A stretch of 7,439 nt of DNA from the NCBI GenBank assembly GCA_002898935.1, contig BEII01000076.1, positions 1 through 7,439 of the forward strand, written 5' to 3'. The DNA is from a bacterium HR32. GTDB lineage: Bacteria; Sysuimicrobiota; Sysuimicrobiia; Sysuimicrobiales; Sysuimicrobiaceae. The notes beneath the pieces were generated by a model. That model was not told the DNA's origin and did not search any database. It was given only the letters and a program-made list of their open reading frames with translations. The position numbers and the translations under genes are program-made. Position 1 is the stretch's first letter, and every line of letters starts with the position of its first letter. Below, one piece after another: positions 1 to 6,622 of the stretch.

Positions 1-628
1 GCTGCCCGCCACCACGGACAACGTGGTCCTGTGTGCGGAGTTCCTGGACGGCAGCCACGCGGAGGGCGAGTCCGCCATCCCGGTGGTCCGCAAGGCCATC
101 CGGCGGGTTTACCTGAAGCCGGCCGCGCGGGCGGTTCCGGAGGTGCTGGAGGCCATCGCGCAGGCGGACCTGGTCCTGTTGGGGCCGGGCAGCCTGTTCA
201 CGTCCGTGCTGCCGAACTTGCTGGTGGGTGGCGTGGCAGACGCGCTGCGGGCCACCTCCGCCCCCGTGGTGCAGGTCGTGAACGTAATGACCCAGCCGGG
301 GGAGACGGATGGGTTCCGCGCCTCCGATCACATCCGGGCGGTGGTGGACCACGCGGGCCCTGTGGTGCGGGCCGCGGTGGTGAACACCCAGCGGCCCCGG
401 AACGAGCTGCTCCTGGCCCGGTACCGCAGCGAGGGCGCCTACCCGGTGGAACCGGACGTGGAGCGGATCCGGCAGATGGGGGTGCAGCCCTTCGGCTTCG
501 CCCTGGTGAGCGAGGCGGAGCTGGTGCGCCACGACCCCGCACGGCTGGCGGAGGCGGTGCTCGAGGTCCTCGACCGGCTCGGGGCCACGCGGCGCAGGGT
601 CGCGCGGGTGAGCGTGATCAACCCCTGA
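1..628 (+). CDS. yvcK: YvcK/CofD-family protein (gluconeogenesis factor), C-terminal part, 5' end outside window
   Basis: The first complete codon is at base 2, and the frame runs 208 codons to a TGA at 626-628; the beginning of the gene lies left of the window. The fragment carries the C-terminal hallmarks of the YvcK branch of the CofD-like family: LPATTDNVVLCAE at the very start, GESAIP, then GPGSLFTS (fragment residues about 61-68) followed by VLPNLLV, and MTQPGETDGF (about 96-105) followed by SDHIRAVV. Known family members run about 310-340 residues, so roughly the last two thirds is visible. YvcK is a cytoplasmic nucleotide-sugar (UDP-GlcNAc) binding protein needed for growth on gluconeogenic carbon sources and for normal cell-wall synthesis in Bacillus and mycobacteria; it has no proven enzyme activity. 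In Gram-positive bacteria it usually sits between rapZ (yvcJ) and whiA. Here whiA does not follow; a promoter and the nuo genes do. The frame is intact. The family call is firm, and the precise physiological role is inferred. Confidence 0.9.
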   Translation, partial: LPATTDNVVLCAEFLDGSHAEGESAIPVVRKAIRRVYLKPAARAVPEVLEAIAQADLVLLGPGSLFTSVLPNLLVGGVADALRATSAPVVQVVNVMTQPGETDGFRASDHIRAVVDHAGPVVRAAVVNTQRPRNELLLARYRSEGAYPVEPDVERIRQMGVQPFGFALVSEAELVRHDPARLAEAVLEVLDRLGATRRRVARVSVINP

Positions 629-635
629 GGCCGCC

Positions 636-665
636 TTGACACGGTCGAGCGCGCGTCCGTATCAT
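636..665 (+). promoter_or_regulatory. Predicted sigma-70/sigma-A-type promoter for the nuo operon
   Basis: A perfect -35 hexamer TTGACA (636-641) is followed by 18 bases and a -10 hexamer TATCAT (660-665), one mismatch from TATAAT. It begins 8 bases after the yvcK stop and points at nuoA. Such an AT-richer pair is conspicuous in this GC-rich sequence and lies in the only long non-coding gap of the window. Transcription would start near base 672, giving a leader of about 170 bases before nuoA. The match is seen directly; its activity is inferred. Confidence 0.7.
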
Positions 666-666
666 G

Positions 667-690
667 CGCCTGGACCGCGCCAGGCGGTCC
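667..690 (+). repeat. Overlapping inverted repeats at the predicted transcription start (operator or 5' stem-loop candidate)
   Basis: Two mutually exclusive perfect inverted repeats share bases here. The first is CGCCTGG (667-673), a 6-base loop, and CCAGGCG (680-686). The second is GGACCGC (672-678), a 5-base loop, and GCGGTCC (684-690). Together they begin one base after the -10 hexamer and cover the predicted +1. As DNA, the first could be a dimeric repressor site; as RNA, either could form a stem at the 5' end of the transcript. No run of T follows, so a rho-independent terminator for yvcK is unlikely. GC-rich DNA yields chance palindromes, so function is uncertain. Confidence 0.4.
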
Positions 691-829
691 CGGCGCGTCC
701 CTTCGCGTTTGCTCTTCCCGCATCCAGATCGGCGCGCACGCGTGTGCGGAACGGCCGCTCACGGCAGGGCTCGGCCGGGTCGGCGGCGAACCCGTGCGCT
801 CGGGCGAGGAGGGGCGCAGGACGGAACTC

Positions 830-836
830 GAGGTGA
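830..836 (+). promoter_or_regulatory. Shine-Dalgarno sequence deciding the nuoA start
   Basis: GAGGTGA matches seven consecutive bases of the anti-Shine-Dalgarno complement and lies 4 bases before the GTG at 841. It is the strongest ribosome site in the gap and supports the GTG over the upstream ATG at 664. Confidence 0.75.
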
Positions 837-840
837 GCGG

Positions 841-1197
841 GTGCCGCTAGACTGGGCGTACGTGGCGGTCTTCGCCCTCGTGGGCGCGGTCATGGCCGTC
901 CTGCCCCTCGGGGTCGTGTGGCTACTGGCGCCCCGCAGTCAGTACGCGCATAAGCGAATCCCCTACGAGTCCGGCATCGTCCCCTTCGGGGAGGCTTGGT
1001 CGCAGTTCCACGTACGCTACTACCTGTTCGGGCTGGCGTTCCTGCTGTTCGACATCGAGGTGATCTACATCTACCCGTGGGCCGTGGTCCTCCGAGAGCT
1101 GGGCGGGTTCGCCCTGGTGGAGATGGCAGTGTTCCTCGGGGTGCTCGGGGTCGCCCTGGCCTACGCGTGGAAGAAGGGTGCTCTGGAGTGGGCCTAG
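841..1197 (+). CDS. nuoA: NADH:quinone oxidoreductase (complex I) subunit A
   Basis: This 118-residue membrane subunit of complex I helps form the base of the quinone chamber with NuoH. Start choice: GTG at 841 has a strong ribosome site and gives the usual bacterial length of about 120 residues beginning just before helix 1. Three membrane helices are visible, at roughly residues 6-30, 60-82 and 88-112. The helix 1-2 loop carries PYESG (41-45) and helix 2 carries FDIE with the conserved acids D71 and E73, followed by YIYPWA. Ser44 occupies the position of the redox-switch cysteine of mitochondrial ND3; a serine also occurs there in Escherichia coli, so this is a normal bacterial variant. It is the first gene of the run and its end overlaps nuoH by 10 bases. 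In most nuo operons nuoB follows nuoA; here nuoH does. The identification is firm. Confidence 0.95.
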   Translation: MPLDWAYVAVFALVGAVMAVLPLGVVWLLAPRSQYAHKRIPYESGIVPFGEAWSQFHVRYYLFGLAFLLFDIEVIYIYPWAVVLRELGGFALVEMAVFLGVLGVALAYAWKKGALEWA

Positions 1198-2201
1198 GAG
1201 GACTCCTCGACGCGCTCTGGCAGGTCGAATTCCTCCGCATGGTGGTCCTGGCCGCCGTGGTGTTCACCTTCCTGGCGGTGGGGGGGCCGCTGTTCCTGGT
1301 GTTGGCGGAGCGGAAGATCAGCGCGTGGATCCAGGCGCGGGTCGGCCCCAAGCACGTGGGCCCCCACGGCATCCTGCAGACGGTGGCGGACACGGTGAAA
1401 CTCCTCCAGAAGGAGAGCATCGTGCCACACCGGGCAGACGTGGTCCTGTTCACCGCAGCGCCGGTGTTGGTGGCGGTGGCAGCCCTGCTGGACTGGATCG
1501 TGATCCCCTTCGCGCCCGGGGTGATCGTCCGGGACCTGAACGTGGGGATCCTGTACTTCGCCGCGGTCAGCAGCCTTACGGTGATCGGCATCCTCACCGG
1601 CGGCTGGGCGTCAAACAACAAATACTCGCTGTTGGGCGGGCTGCGGTCCGCGGCCCAGATGGTCTCCTACGAGCTGCCGCTGGGCTTCTCCCTGCTCGTG
1701 GTGGCCACCCTCACGGGGACCCTGTCCACGGTGCGCATCGTGGAGGCGCAGCCCTACCCCGCCCACTTCTACCCGTCGGTGATCGTGGCCGCGGTGGTGT
1801 TCCTGATCGCGGCCACCGCGGAGGCCAACCGCATCCCCTTCGACCTCCCGGAGGCCGAGGCGGAGCTGGTGGCCGGCTACTTCTCCGAGTACACGCCCAT
1901 GCGGTTTGCCCTCTTCCAGCTGGGCGAGTACGGGGCGCTGCTGGCGAGCTCCGCTCTGTTCACCACCCTGTTCCTGGGTGGGTGGAAGGGGCCCTTCGCC
2001 CTCCCCGGGGTGGGCCCGGTGGTGGACGGGATGGTGTGGTTCCTCCTGAAGACGTACGCGGTGGTGTTCTTCCTCATGTGGGTCCGGTGGACGTACCCCC
2101 GGTCCCGCATCGATCAGCTGCTGAACGTCTCCTGGAAGATCCTGCTGCCGGTGAGCATGGCCAACCTGTTGGTGGCGGGCGTGTTGGTGGTGCTGGGATG
2201 A
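1188..2201 (+). CDS. nuoH: NADH:quinone oxidoreductase (complex I) subunit H
   Basis: This is the 337-residue quinone-site membrane subunit (ND1/Nqo8), expected to have eight helices. Visible hallmarks: LAERK at the end of helix 1 (39-43), the VGP..GILQTVAD.VKL loop (52-72), DLNVGILY (116-123), GWASNNKYSLLGGLRSAAQ (139-157) with SYELPLG after it, and the acidic quinone-side loop PFDLPEAEAELVAGY (217-231) followed by SEYTPMRFALF. Start choice: GTG at 1188, preceded by AAGGGTG (1174-1180), gives a normal N-terminus and a 10-base overlap with nuoA. An in-frame ATG at 1239 would remove the first 17 residues and begin right at helix 1; it is possible but less likely. The segment normally read GPNRVGP is GPKHVGP here (53-59), replacing the usually conserved Asn. 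The gene ends in an ATGA overlap with nuoJ, so nuoI, normally between H and J, is absent. Confidence 0.95.
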   Translation: MGLGGLLDALWQVEFLRMVVLAAVVFTFLAVGGPLFLVLAERKISAWIQARVGPKHVGPHGILQTVADTVKLLQKESIVPHRADVVLFTAAPVLVAVAALLDWIVIPFAPGVIVRDLNVGILYFAAVSSLTVIGILTGGWASNNKYSLLGGLRSAAQMVSYELPLGFSLLVVATLTGTLSTVRIVEAQPYPAHFYPSVIVAAVVFLIAATAEANRIPFDLPEAEAELVAGYFSEYTPMRFALFQLGEYGALLASSALFTTLFLGGWKGPFALPGVGPVVDGMVWFLLKTYAVVFFLMWVRWTYPRSRIDQLLNVSWKILLPVSMANLLVAGVLVVLG

Positions 2202-2692
2202 ACGCGGAAGCTCTGGCCTTCTACGCCCTGGCGGCCATGGTGCTGGTGGGCGGGTTCTTGGTGGTGCAGTCGCGCAACCTGGTGCACGCCGCCATCTCCC
2301 TGGTGCCCACCCTCTTGGGCGTGGCGGGGTTGTACGTGCTCCTCAACGCGGAGTTCGTCACCGCCATCCAGATCCTGATCTACGTGGGCGCCATCACCGT
2401 CCTCATCCTGTTCGTGATCCTCCTCACGGAGGGCGCGACGGGGCTGCGGGTGCGGCAGCGGAACGAGCAGGTGCCCCTGGCCCTACTGGTCTGCGGGATC
2501 CTCGTGGTCCTCTTCCTGGTCGTGCTGCTGCGGGTTCCCTGGGGTCCTCCCACCGGGCCCATGCCCGCCTACAACCCGGGTGCGGTGGGCCGCAGCTTCC
2601 TGATGCCGTACGTGCTGGCCTTCGAGGTGACGTCCCTGGTGATCCTGGCGTCCCTGGTGGGAGCCATCGTGGTGGCCCGGAGGGAAGGATGA
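2198..2692 (+). CDS. nuoJ: NADH:quinone oxidoreductase (complex I) subunit J
   Basis: This 164-residue membrane subunit (ND6/Nqo10) sits between the quinone module and the antiporter-like pumps. Five hydrophobic segments can be seen. The signature third helix contains NAEFVTAIQILIYVGAITVL (50-69), with Y62 and G64 at the flexible pi-bulge position that couples quinone chemistry to proton transfer in known structures. A hydrophilic stretch (about 76-89, TEGATGLRVRQRNE) and a Pro/Gly-rich loop (about 111-128) separate later helices, as in homologues. The ATG overlaps the nuoH stop (ATGA, 2198-2201), with a weak GGTGGTG ribosome site at 2186-2192, so translational re-initiation is likely. Its end overlaps nuoK in the same way. 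Length and frame are normal. Confidence 0.94.
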   Translation: MNAEALAFYALAAMVLVGGFLVVQSRNLVHAAISLVPTLLGVAGLYVLLNAEFVTAIQILIYVGAITVLILFVILLTEGATGLRVRQRNEQVPLALLVCGILVVLFLVVLLRVPWGPPTGPMPAYNPGAVGRSFLMPYVLAFEVTSLVILASLVGAIVVARREG

Positions 2693-2997
2693 TCGGCCCC
2701 GCCCACTACCTCGGAGTGTCCGCGCTGCTGTTCGGGCTCGGGCTGTACGGGGTGCTCACCCGGCGGAACGCGGTGGCCATCCTCATGGGCATCGAGCTCA
2801 TGTTGAACGCGGCCAACATCAACTTCGTGGCGTTCACCAAGTTCGTGGACCCCACCTTCGTGCGGGGCCACGTGGCCGCGCTCATCGTCATCACCCTGGC
2901 CGCATGCGAGGCCGTGGTGGGGCTGGCCCTGGTCATCAACGCCTACCGCCACCTGGAGACGGTGAACGTCGACCAGGTCAACCTGATGAAGGGGTAG
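2689..2997 (+). CDS. nuoK: NADH:quinone oxidoreductase (complex I) subunit K
   Basis: This 102-residue, three-helix subunit (ND4L/Nqo11) provides the membrane-buried carboxylates of the proton path near NuoJ. Both are present: E36 in LMGIELMLNAANINF and E74 in LAACEAVVGLAL, matching E36 and E72 of the Escherichia coli protein. Arg/Asn residues in the helix 1-2 turn (TRRN, 24-27) are typical. The helix 3 entry reads GHVAAL where many homologues have GQVFAL. Start choice: ATG at 2689 overlaps the nuoJ stop and follows an excellent GGAGG (2679-2683) with a 5-base spacer, so this gene has its own strong ribosome site as well as coupling. nuoL starts 6 bases after its stop. Confidence 0.95.
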   Translation: MIGPAHYLGVSALLFGLGLYGVLTRRNAVAILMGIELMLNAANINFVAFTKFVDPTFVRGHVAALIVITLAACEAVVGLALVINAYRHLETVNVDQVNLMKG

Positions 2998-3003
2998 CAG
3001 ACC

Positions 3004-5064
3004 GTGGCGCAGCTCGCGTGGCTCGTCCCTCTGTTCCCCCTCGCCAGCTACGCGGTGCTGGCCTTCCGCGGCCGGGCCCTGGGCGAGCGGGCCCCGTACG
3101 TGGCCATCGGCGCCATGGCCCTGTCCGCGCTCCTCGGGTGGGGAGCCTTCCTGGAGCAGGTGGCCGGGGCGCCCCCCTACGTGTGGCGCGCGGTGTGGGC
3201 GGTGGGCGGAGAGCGGACCCTCACCGTGGGCTACACCGTGGACCCGCTGTCCTCCATCACCGTGGCCATGATCACCCTGGTGGGCGGGCTCATCTTCGTG
3301 TACTCCGTGGGGTACATGCGGGGCGACCCGTACTACGCGCGCTTCTTCGCCTTCCTGTCCTTGTTCTGTGCGGGGATGCTCACCATGGTCCTCGCCAACA
3401 GCTTCCTCCTCATGCTCATCGGGTGGGAGATCATCGGCCTGTGTTCCTACCTCCTCATCGGGTTCTACTTCCGGCGTCGGTCTGCCAACATGGCCCAGAT
3501 GAAGGCGTTCCTCACCACCCGGGTGGGGGACACGCTCATGCTGGTGGGCATCATGGCCCTGTTCTGGCAGTTCGGCACCGTGGACTACCACGCCATCTTC
3601 GAGGCGGTCCGGGAGGGCGGGGAGAGCGCGTCTGCGGTGGTCCGGCTGGGAGGCTGGGAGGTCCCCCTGGCCACCCTGAGCGCCCTGCTGGTGTTCGGCG
3701 GCCCCGTGGGCAAGAGCGGCCAGTTCCCGCTCCACGTCTGGTTGCCGGACGCCATGGAGGGCCCCACGCCCGTGTCCGCCCTGATTCACGCGGCCACCAT
3801 GGTGGCCGCGGGCGTGTACCTGGTGGGCCGGGCCTACCCTCTGTTCTTTTACACTCCGCACCACGAAGCGCTGGCCGTCGTCGCCTGGGTGGGTACCCTG
3901 ACGGCCCTGCTGGCGGCGCTTATGGCCCTGGCCCAGGACGACATCAAGCGCGTCCTGGCGTACTCCACCATCAGCCAGCTGGGGTTCATGATGGCGGGGC
4001 TGGGGGTCCTGGGGTACGCGGCCGGGCTGTTCCACCTCCTCACCCACGCCTTCTTCAAGGCGCTGCTGTTCCTGGCGGCCGGCAGCGTGATCCACGCGGT
4101 GGGCACCAACAACATCAAGGAGATGGGCGGGCTCCGGCGCTTCCTGCCGGTCACCTTCTGGACGTTCCTGGCCGGGTTCCTGGCCCTCGCGGGCGTCTTC
4201 CCCTTCGCGGGCTTCTGGAGCAAGGACGAGATCCTGCTGGAAGCCTACCACCACGCGCCCGCGGTCTACGCGCTGCTGAGCGCCACCGCCTTCCTCACCG
4301 CCCTGTACATGTCGCGCCTCGTGGCGTACACCTTCTTCGGCACCTACCGCGGGCCTGCGCACCCCGAGCCGGACCCCTGGACCCCGGAGGACTACGCCCG
4401 GGCGGGCCTGCACGCGCCGCACCACGGCCACGGCACGCCTCACGAGAGCCCGCGGGTGATGACCGGGCCGTTGGTGGCCCTGGCGGTGGGATCCCTGGTG
4501 GTGGGGTTCGTGGGGATCCCCGGCACCGGTCCCGAGGGCGGCTCGTGGATCCACCACTTCCTCAAGTTCGAGGGGTTCAAGGAAGCGGGGATCCACGCCC
4601 CGAGCTTCTCCTGGCCCCTGGCTCTCCGGTCTCTGGGGGTCGCCCTCGCAGGGATCGCGGTGGCGTGGCTGGTGTACGGGCTACGGGCGGTGCCGAGCGA
4701 GCGGATCCGGGCGTGGGTCGGCCCCGTCTACCCGTTCCTCCGGAACCGGATGTACATCGACGCCCTCTACGGCTGGGTCTTCGTGCGCGGCGGGCTGCTG
4801 CTGGCGGCGGGGCTGCGCTGGTTCGACGTGCACGTGGTGGACGGGCTGGTGAACCTGGTGGGTGGCGTCACGGTGGTCACCAGCCGGCTCCACAGGTTGT
4901 TCGACACCTACGTGGTGGACGGGCTGGTGAACCTGGTGGGGTGGGTGACGCGGGGCCTGGGGCTCCTCCTGCGGCCCCTGCAGACGGGGCGGGCGTACAA
5001 CTACATCCTGGTGGCGGCTGCAGGCTTGGGGCTGATCGTGCTGGTGAGCCTGTGGAGGCTGTAG
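3004..5064 (+). CDS. nuoL: NADH:quinone oxidoreductase (complex I) subunit L, with a duplicated C-terminal segment
   Basis: This 686-residue distal antiporter-like proton pump (ND5/Nqo12) is longer than the roughly 610-residue Escherichia coli protein. The pump residues are all visible: E142 in IGWEIIGLCSYL, R173 and D176 in TTRVGD, K237 in GKSGQFPLHVWLPDAM, PTPVSALIHAATMV just after, K315 in QDDIKRVLAYSTISQLG, H344/H348/K352 in FHLLTHAFFKAL, and K407/D408 in FWSKDE. A His-rich loop (H470, H473, H474, H476, H480) ends in PHESP, which I recall from other NuoL proteins. After helix 15 (about 537-560) comes the amphipathic lateral-helix region, ending in QTGRAYNYI and a final helix (about 668-684). 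Within it, FD..VVDGLVNLVG occurs twice, 26 residues apart. The start is GTG with AAGGGG (2989-2994) 9 bases upstream. NuoL rather than an Mrp antiporter subunit is indicated by the tail and by its neighbours. Confidence 0.95.
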   Translation: MAQLAWLVPLFPLASYAVLAFRGRALGERAPYVAIGAMALSALLGWGAFLEQVAGAPPYVWRAVWAVGGERTLTVGYTVDPLSSITVAMITLVGGLIFVYSVGYMRGDPYYARFFAFLSLFCAGMLTMVLANSFLLMLIGWEIIGLCSYLLIGFYFRRRSANMAQMKAFLTTRVGDTLMLVGIMALFWQFGTVDYHAIFEAVREGGESASAVVRLGGWEVPLATLSALLVFGGPVGKSGQFPLHVWLPDAMEGPTPVSALIHAATMVAAGVYLVGRAYPLFFYTPHHEALAVVAWVGTLTALLAALMALAQDDIKRVLAYSTISQLGFMMAGLGVLGYAAGLFHLLTHAFFKALLFLAAGSVIHAVGTNNIKEMGGLRRFLPVTFWTFLAGFLALAGVFPFAGFWSKDEILLEAYHHAPAVYALLSATAFLTALYMSRLVAYTFFGTYRGPAHPEPDPWTPEDYARAGLHAPHHGHGTPHESPRVMTGPLVALAVGSLVVGFVGIPGTGPEGGSWIHHFLKFEGFKEAGIHAPSFSWPLALRSLGVALAGIAVAWLVYGLRAVPSERIRAWVGPVYPFLRNRMYIDALYGWVFVRGGLLLAAGLRWFDVHVVDGLVNLVGGVTVVTSRLHRLFDTYVVDGLVNLVGWVTRGLGLLLRPLQTGRAYNYILVAAAGLGLIVLVSLWRL
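4822..4977 (+). repeat. Tandem 78-bp direct repeat inside nuoL (26-residue duplication)
   Basis: Two adjacent 78-base units, 4822-4899 and 4900-4977, stay in frame. Each starts with TTCGAC and contains an identical run of 31 bases (4832-4862 and 4910-4940) encoding VVDGLVNLVG; the remaining bases have diverged. At protein level the units start FDVHVVDGLVN (residue 607) and FDTYVVDGLVN (residue 633). The first ends in SRLHRL, the second in LLLRPL just before QTGRAYNY. The in-frame length and head-to-tail order point to a segmental duplication in the lateral-helix region. Confidence 0.85.
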
Positions 5065-5113
5065 CGGACATGCACCGCGTGGCGTTTCCAACCTGGACGC
5101 TGGGGGTTCGCCC

Positions 5114-6622
5114 ATGCCCATCCTGACCCTCACCCTGTTCTTGCCCCTCGTAGGGGCCCTCGTCCTGCTGTTCCTGCCCAAGGAGGACGCGGAGCGCATC
5201 CGGAAGGTGACCTTCGGGTTCAGCCTCGCCACCTTCCTGGCCTCCCTGGGGATCCTGAGCCGCTTCGAGTTCGGCCGGCCGGGGATGCAACTGGTCGAGC
5301 AAGCGGCGTGGATCCCCGCGGTGGGGATCCAGTACAAGGTCGGGGTGGACGGGTTGAGCCTGGTGCTCGCCATCCTCACCACCCTGCTCACCGCGCTGTC
5401 GGTGCTGTATTCCTTCCGGGAGAACCACCGGGTGAAGGAGTACAACCTCCTGTTCCTGCTCCTCGCCACGGGGATGCTGGGGGTGTTTTTCGCCCTCGAC
5501 TTCTTCCTGTTCTACGTGTTCTGGGAGCTCACCCTGGTGCCCATGTACTTCCTCATCGGCATCTGGGGCGGCCCTCGGCGGGAGTACGCTGCCATCAAGT
5601 TCTTCCTGTACACCCTGGTGGGCTCCCTGGCCATGCTGTTGGGGATCCTGCTCCTCTACTTCCACCTGCCCCCGGGCCAGCGGACCTTCGACGTCCTGGA
5701 GATCATCCGCCAGCGGCCGCTGGCGGGCACGGGCCTGCTGGCCCAGCTGGCCTTCTGGGGCTTCTTCCTGTCCTTCGCCATCAAGGTCCCCATGTGGCCC
5801 TTCCACACGTGGTTGCCGGACGCCCACGTGGAGGCGCCCACGGCGGGCAGCGTGATCCTGGCCGCCATCCTGCTGAAGCTCGGGACCTACGGGTTCGTCC
5901 GGTTCAGCCTGCCCCTGTTCCCGGAGGTGTTCCAGCAACACGCGCCCCTGGTCGCCACCCTGGCGGTCATCGGGGTGATCTACGGTGCCTTGGTGGCGAT
6001 GGCGCAGACGGACCTGAAGAAGCTGGTGGCGTACTCGTCCGTCAACCACATGGGGTACGTGATGCTGGCCGTGGCCGCGGCCGCGTGGGCCCACGGACGT
6101 CCGGAGCTGCAGCAGGCGGCCGCTACCGCGCTCAACGGCGCCACCATGGAGATGCTGGCCCACGGGATCATCACCGGGGCGTTGTTCCTCGTGGTGGGCG
6201 TGATCTACGACGACCGGACCCACACCCGGGGGGTGGACGACTTCGGGGGGCTGTGGGCGGTGCTGCCCAAGTACGGGGCGGTGTCCATCACCGCCATGTT
6301 CGCCTCCCTGGGGCTGCCCGGGCTCATGGGCTTCGTGGCGGAGTTCCTCATCTTCGTGGGGTCCTTCAGCATCTTCCCCGTGTTCACCGCCCTGGCGGCC
6401 CTCGGGATCGTGATCACCGCCGCCTTCTTCCTGTGGACCATCCAGCGGATCTTCCTCGGGCCCACCAACCCGCGATGGGCGGAGCTCCCGGACCTGGACC
6501 GCCGGGAAATGTGGACCCTGGTCCCCCTGGTGGTGCTCATGATCATATTCGGCGTCTACCCGAAGCCGCTCCTGGACGTGATCAACCTGGCGAGTCTGGA
6601 CGTGGTGGCGATGCTGCGATGA
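5114..6622 (+). CDS. nuoM: NADH:quinone oxidoreductase (complex I) subunit M
   Basis: This 502-residue antiporter-like proton pump (ND4/Nqo13), about 14 helices, is of normal length. Key residues: E138 in FYVFWELTLVPMYFLIG, K224 in FAIKVPMWPFHTWLPDAH, K255 in ILLKLGTYGF, KKLVAYSSVNHMG (302-314) on the broken helix, H350 in LAHGIITGALF, and E410 in GFVAEFL. HTWLPDAHVEAPTAGSVILA distinguishes M from L and N. Start choice: ATG at 5114 gives a standard NuoM N-terminus; no ATG, GTG or TTG lies in frame back to the nuoL stop. The ribosome site is a plain GGGGGT (5102-5107), whose GGG could pair with the CCC just before the ATG around a TTCG loop. The 49-base gap after nuoL is the largest in the operon and shows no promoter. 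The end overlaps nuoN by ATGA. Confidence 0.96.
   Translation: MPILTLTLFLPLVGALVLLFLPKEDAERIRKVTFGFSLATFLASLGILSRFEFGRPGMQLVEQAAWIPAVGIQYKVGVDGLSLVLAILTTLLTALSVLYSFRENHRVKEYNLLFLLLATGMLGVFFALDFFLFYVFWELTLVPMYFLIGIWGGPRREYAAIKFFLYTLVGSLAMLLGILLLYFHLPPGQRTFDVLEIIRQRPLAGTGLLAQLAFWGFFLSFAIKVPMWPFHTWLPDAHVEAPTAGSVILAAILLKLGTYGFVRFSLPLFPEVFQQHAPLVATLAVIGVIYGALVAMAQTDLKKLVAYSSVNHMGYVMLAVAAAAWAHGRPELQQAAATALNGATMEMLAHGIITGALFLVVGVIYDDRTHTRGVDDFGGLWAVLPKYGAVSITAMFASLGLPGLMGFVAEFLIFVGSFSIFPVFTALAALGIVITAAFFLWTIQRIFLGPTNPRWAELPDLDRREMWTLVPLVVLMIIFGVYPKPLLDVINLASLDVVAMLR

Larger units (their letters stand above)
666..840 (+). other. Non-coding leader between the predicted promoter and nuoA
   Basis: This stretch has no plausible gene. 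The open frame that enters nuoA from an ATG at 664 would add about 59 Arg-rich residues that do not resemble any NuoA N-terminus. Besides the inverted repeats at 667-690, a small hairpin can form from CGCAC (735-739) and GTGCG (744-748) around GCGT. I see no recognisable riboswitch, attenuator leader peptide or T-run terminator. The leader is long for a plain operon start, which leaves room for post-transcriptional control, but nothing specific can be named. Confidence 0.5.

Noticed and set aside
667..690. Rho-independent terminator for yvcK
   Set aside because: The stems are GC-rich but no T run follows, and they lie downstream of the promoter that would drive nuo.
664..840. Extended nuoA starting at the ATG at 664
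   Set aside because: It would add about 59 Arg-rich residues, start inside the predicted promoter's -10 hexamer, and lacks a ribosome site; GTG 841 has a strong one and gives the normal length.
2569..4596. A 675-codon open frame on the minus strand
   Set aside because: It lies opposite nuoJ, nuoK and nuoL, and its His/Gln/Glu/Gly-rich composition is what the complement of GTG/CTG-rich membrane-protein codons gives. High GC suppresses stop codons; no domain is visible.
5065..5113. Internal promoter or small gene in the nuoL-nuoM gap
   Set aside because: The ATG at 5070 gives only a short peptide ending just inside nuoM, and no -35/-10 pair is visible in the 49 bases.
2904..5126. A 740-codon alternative frame on the plus strand over nuoL
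   Set aside because: Gly/Arg/Pro-rich frame shadow of nuoL with no family features; nuoL in the other frame has every catalytic residue.
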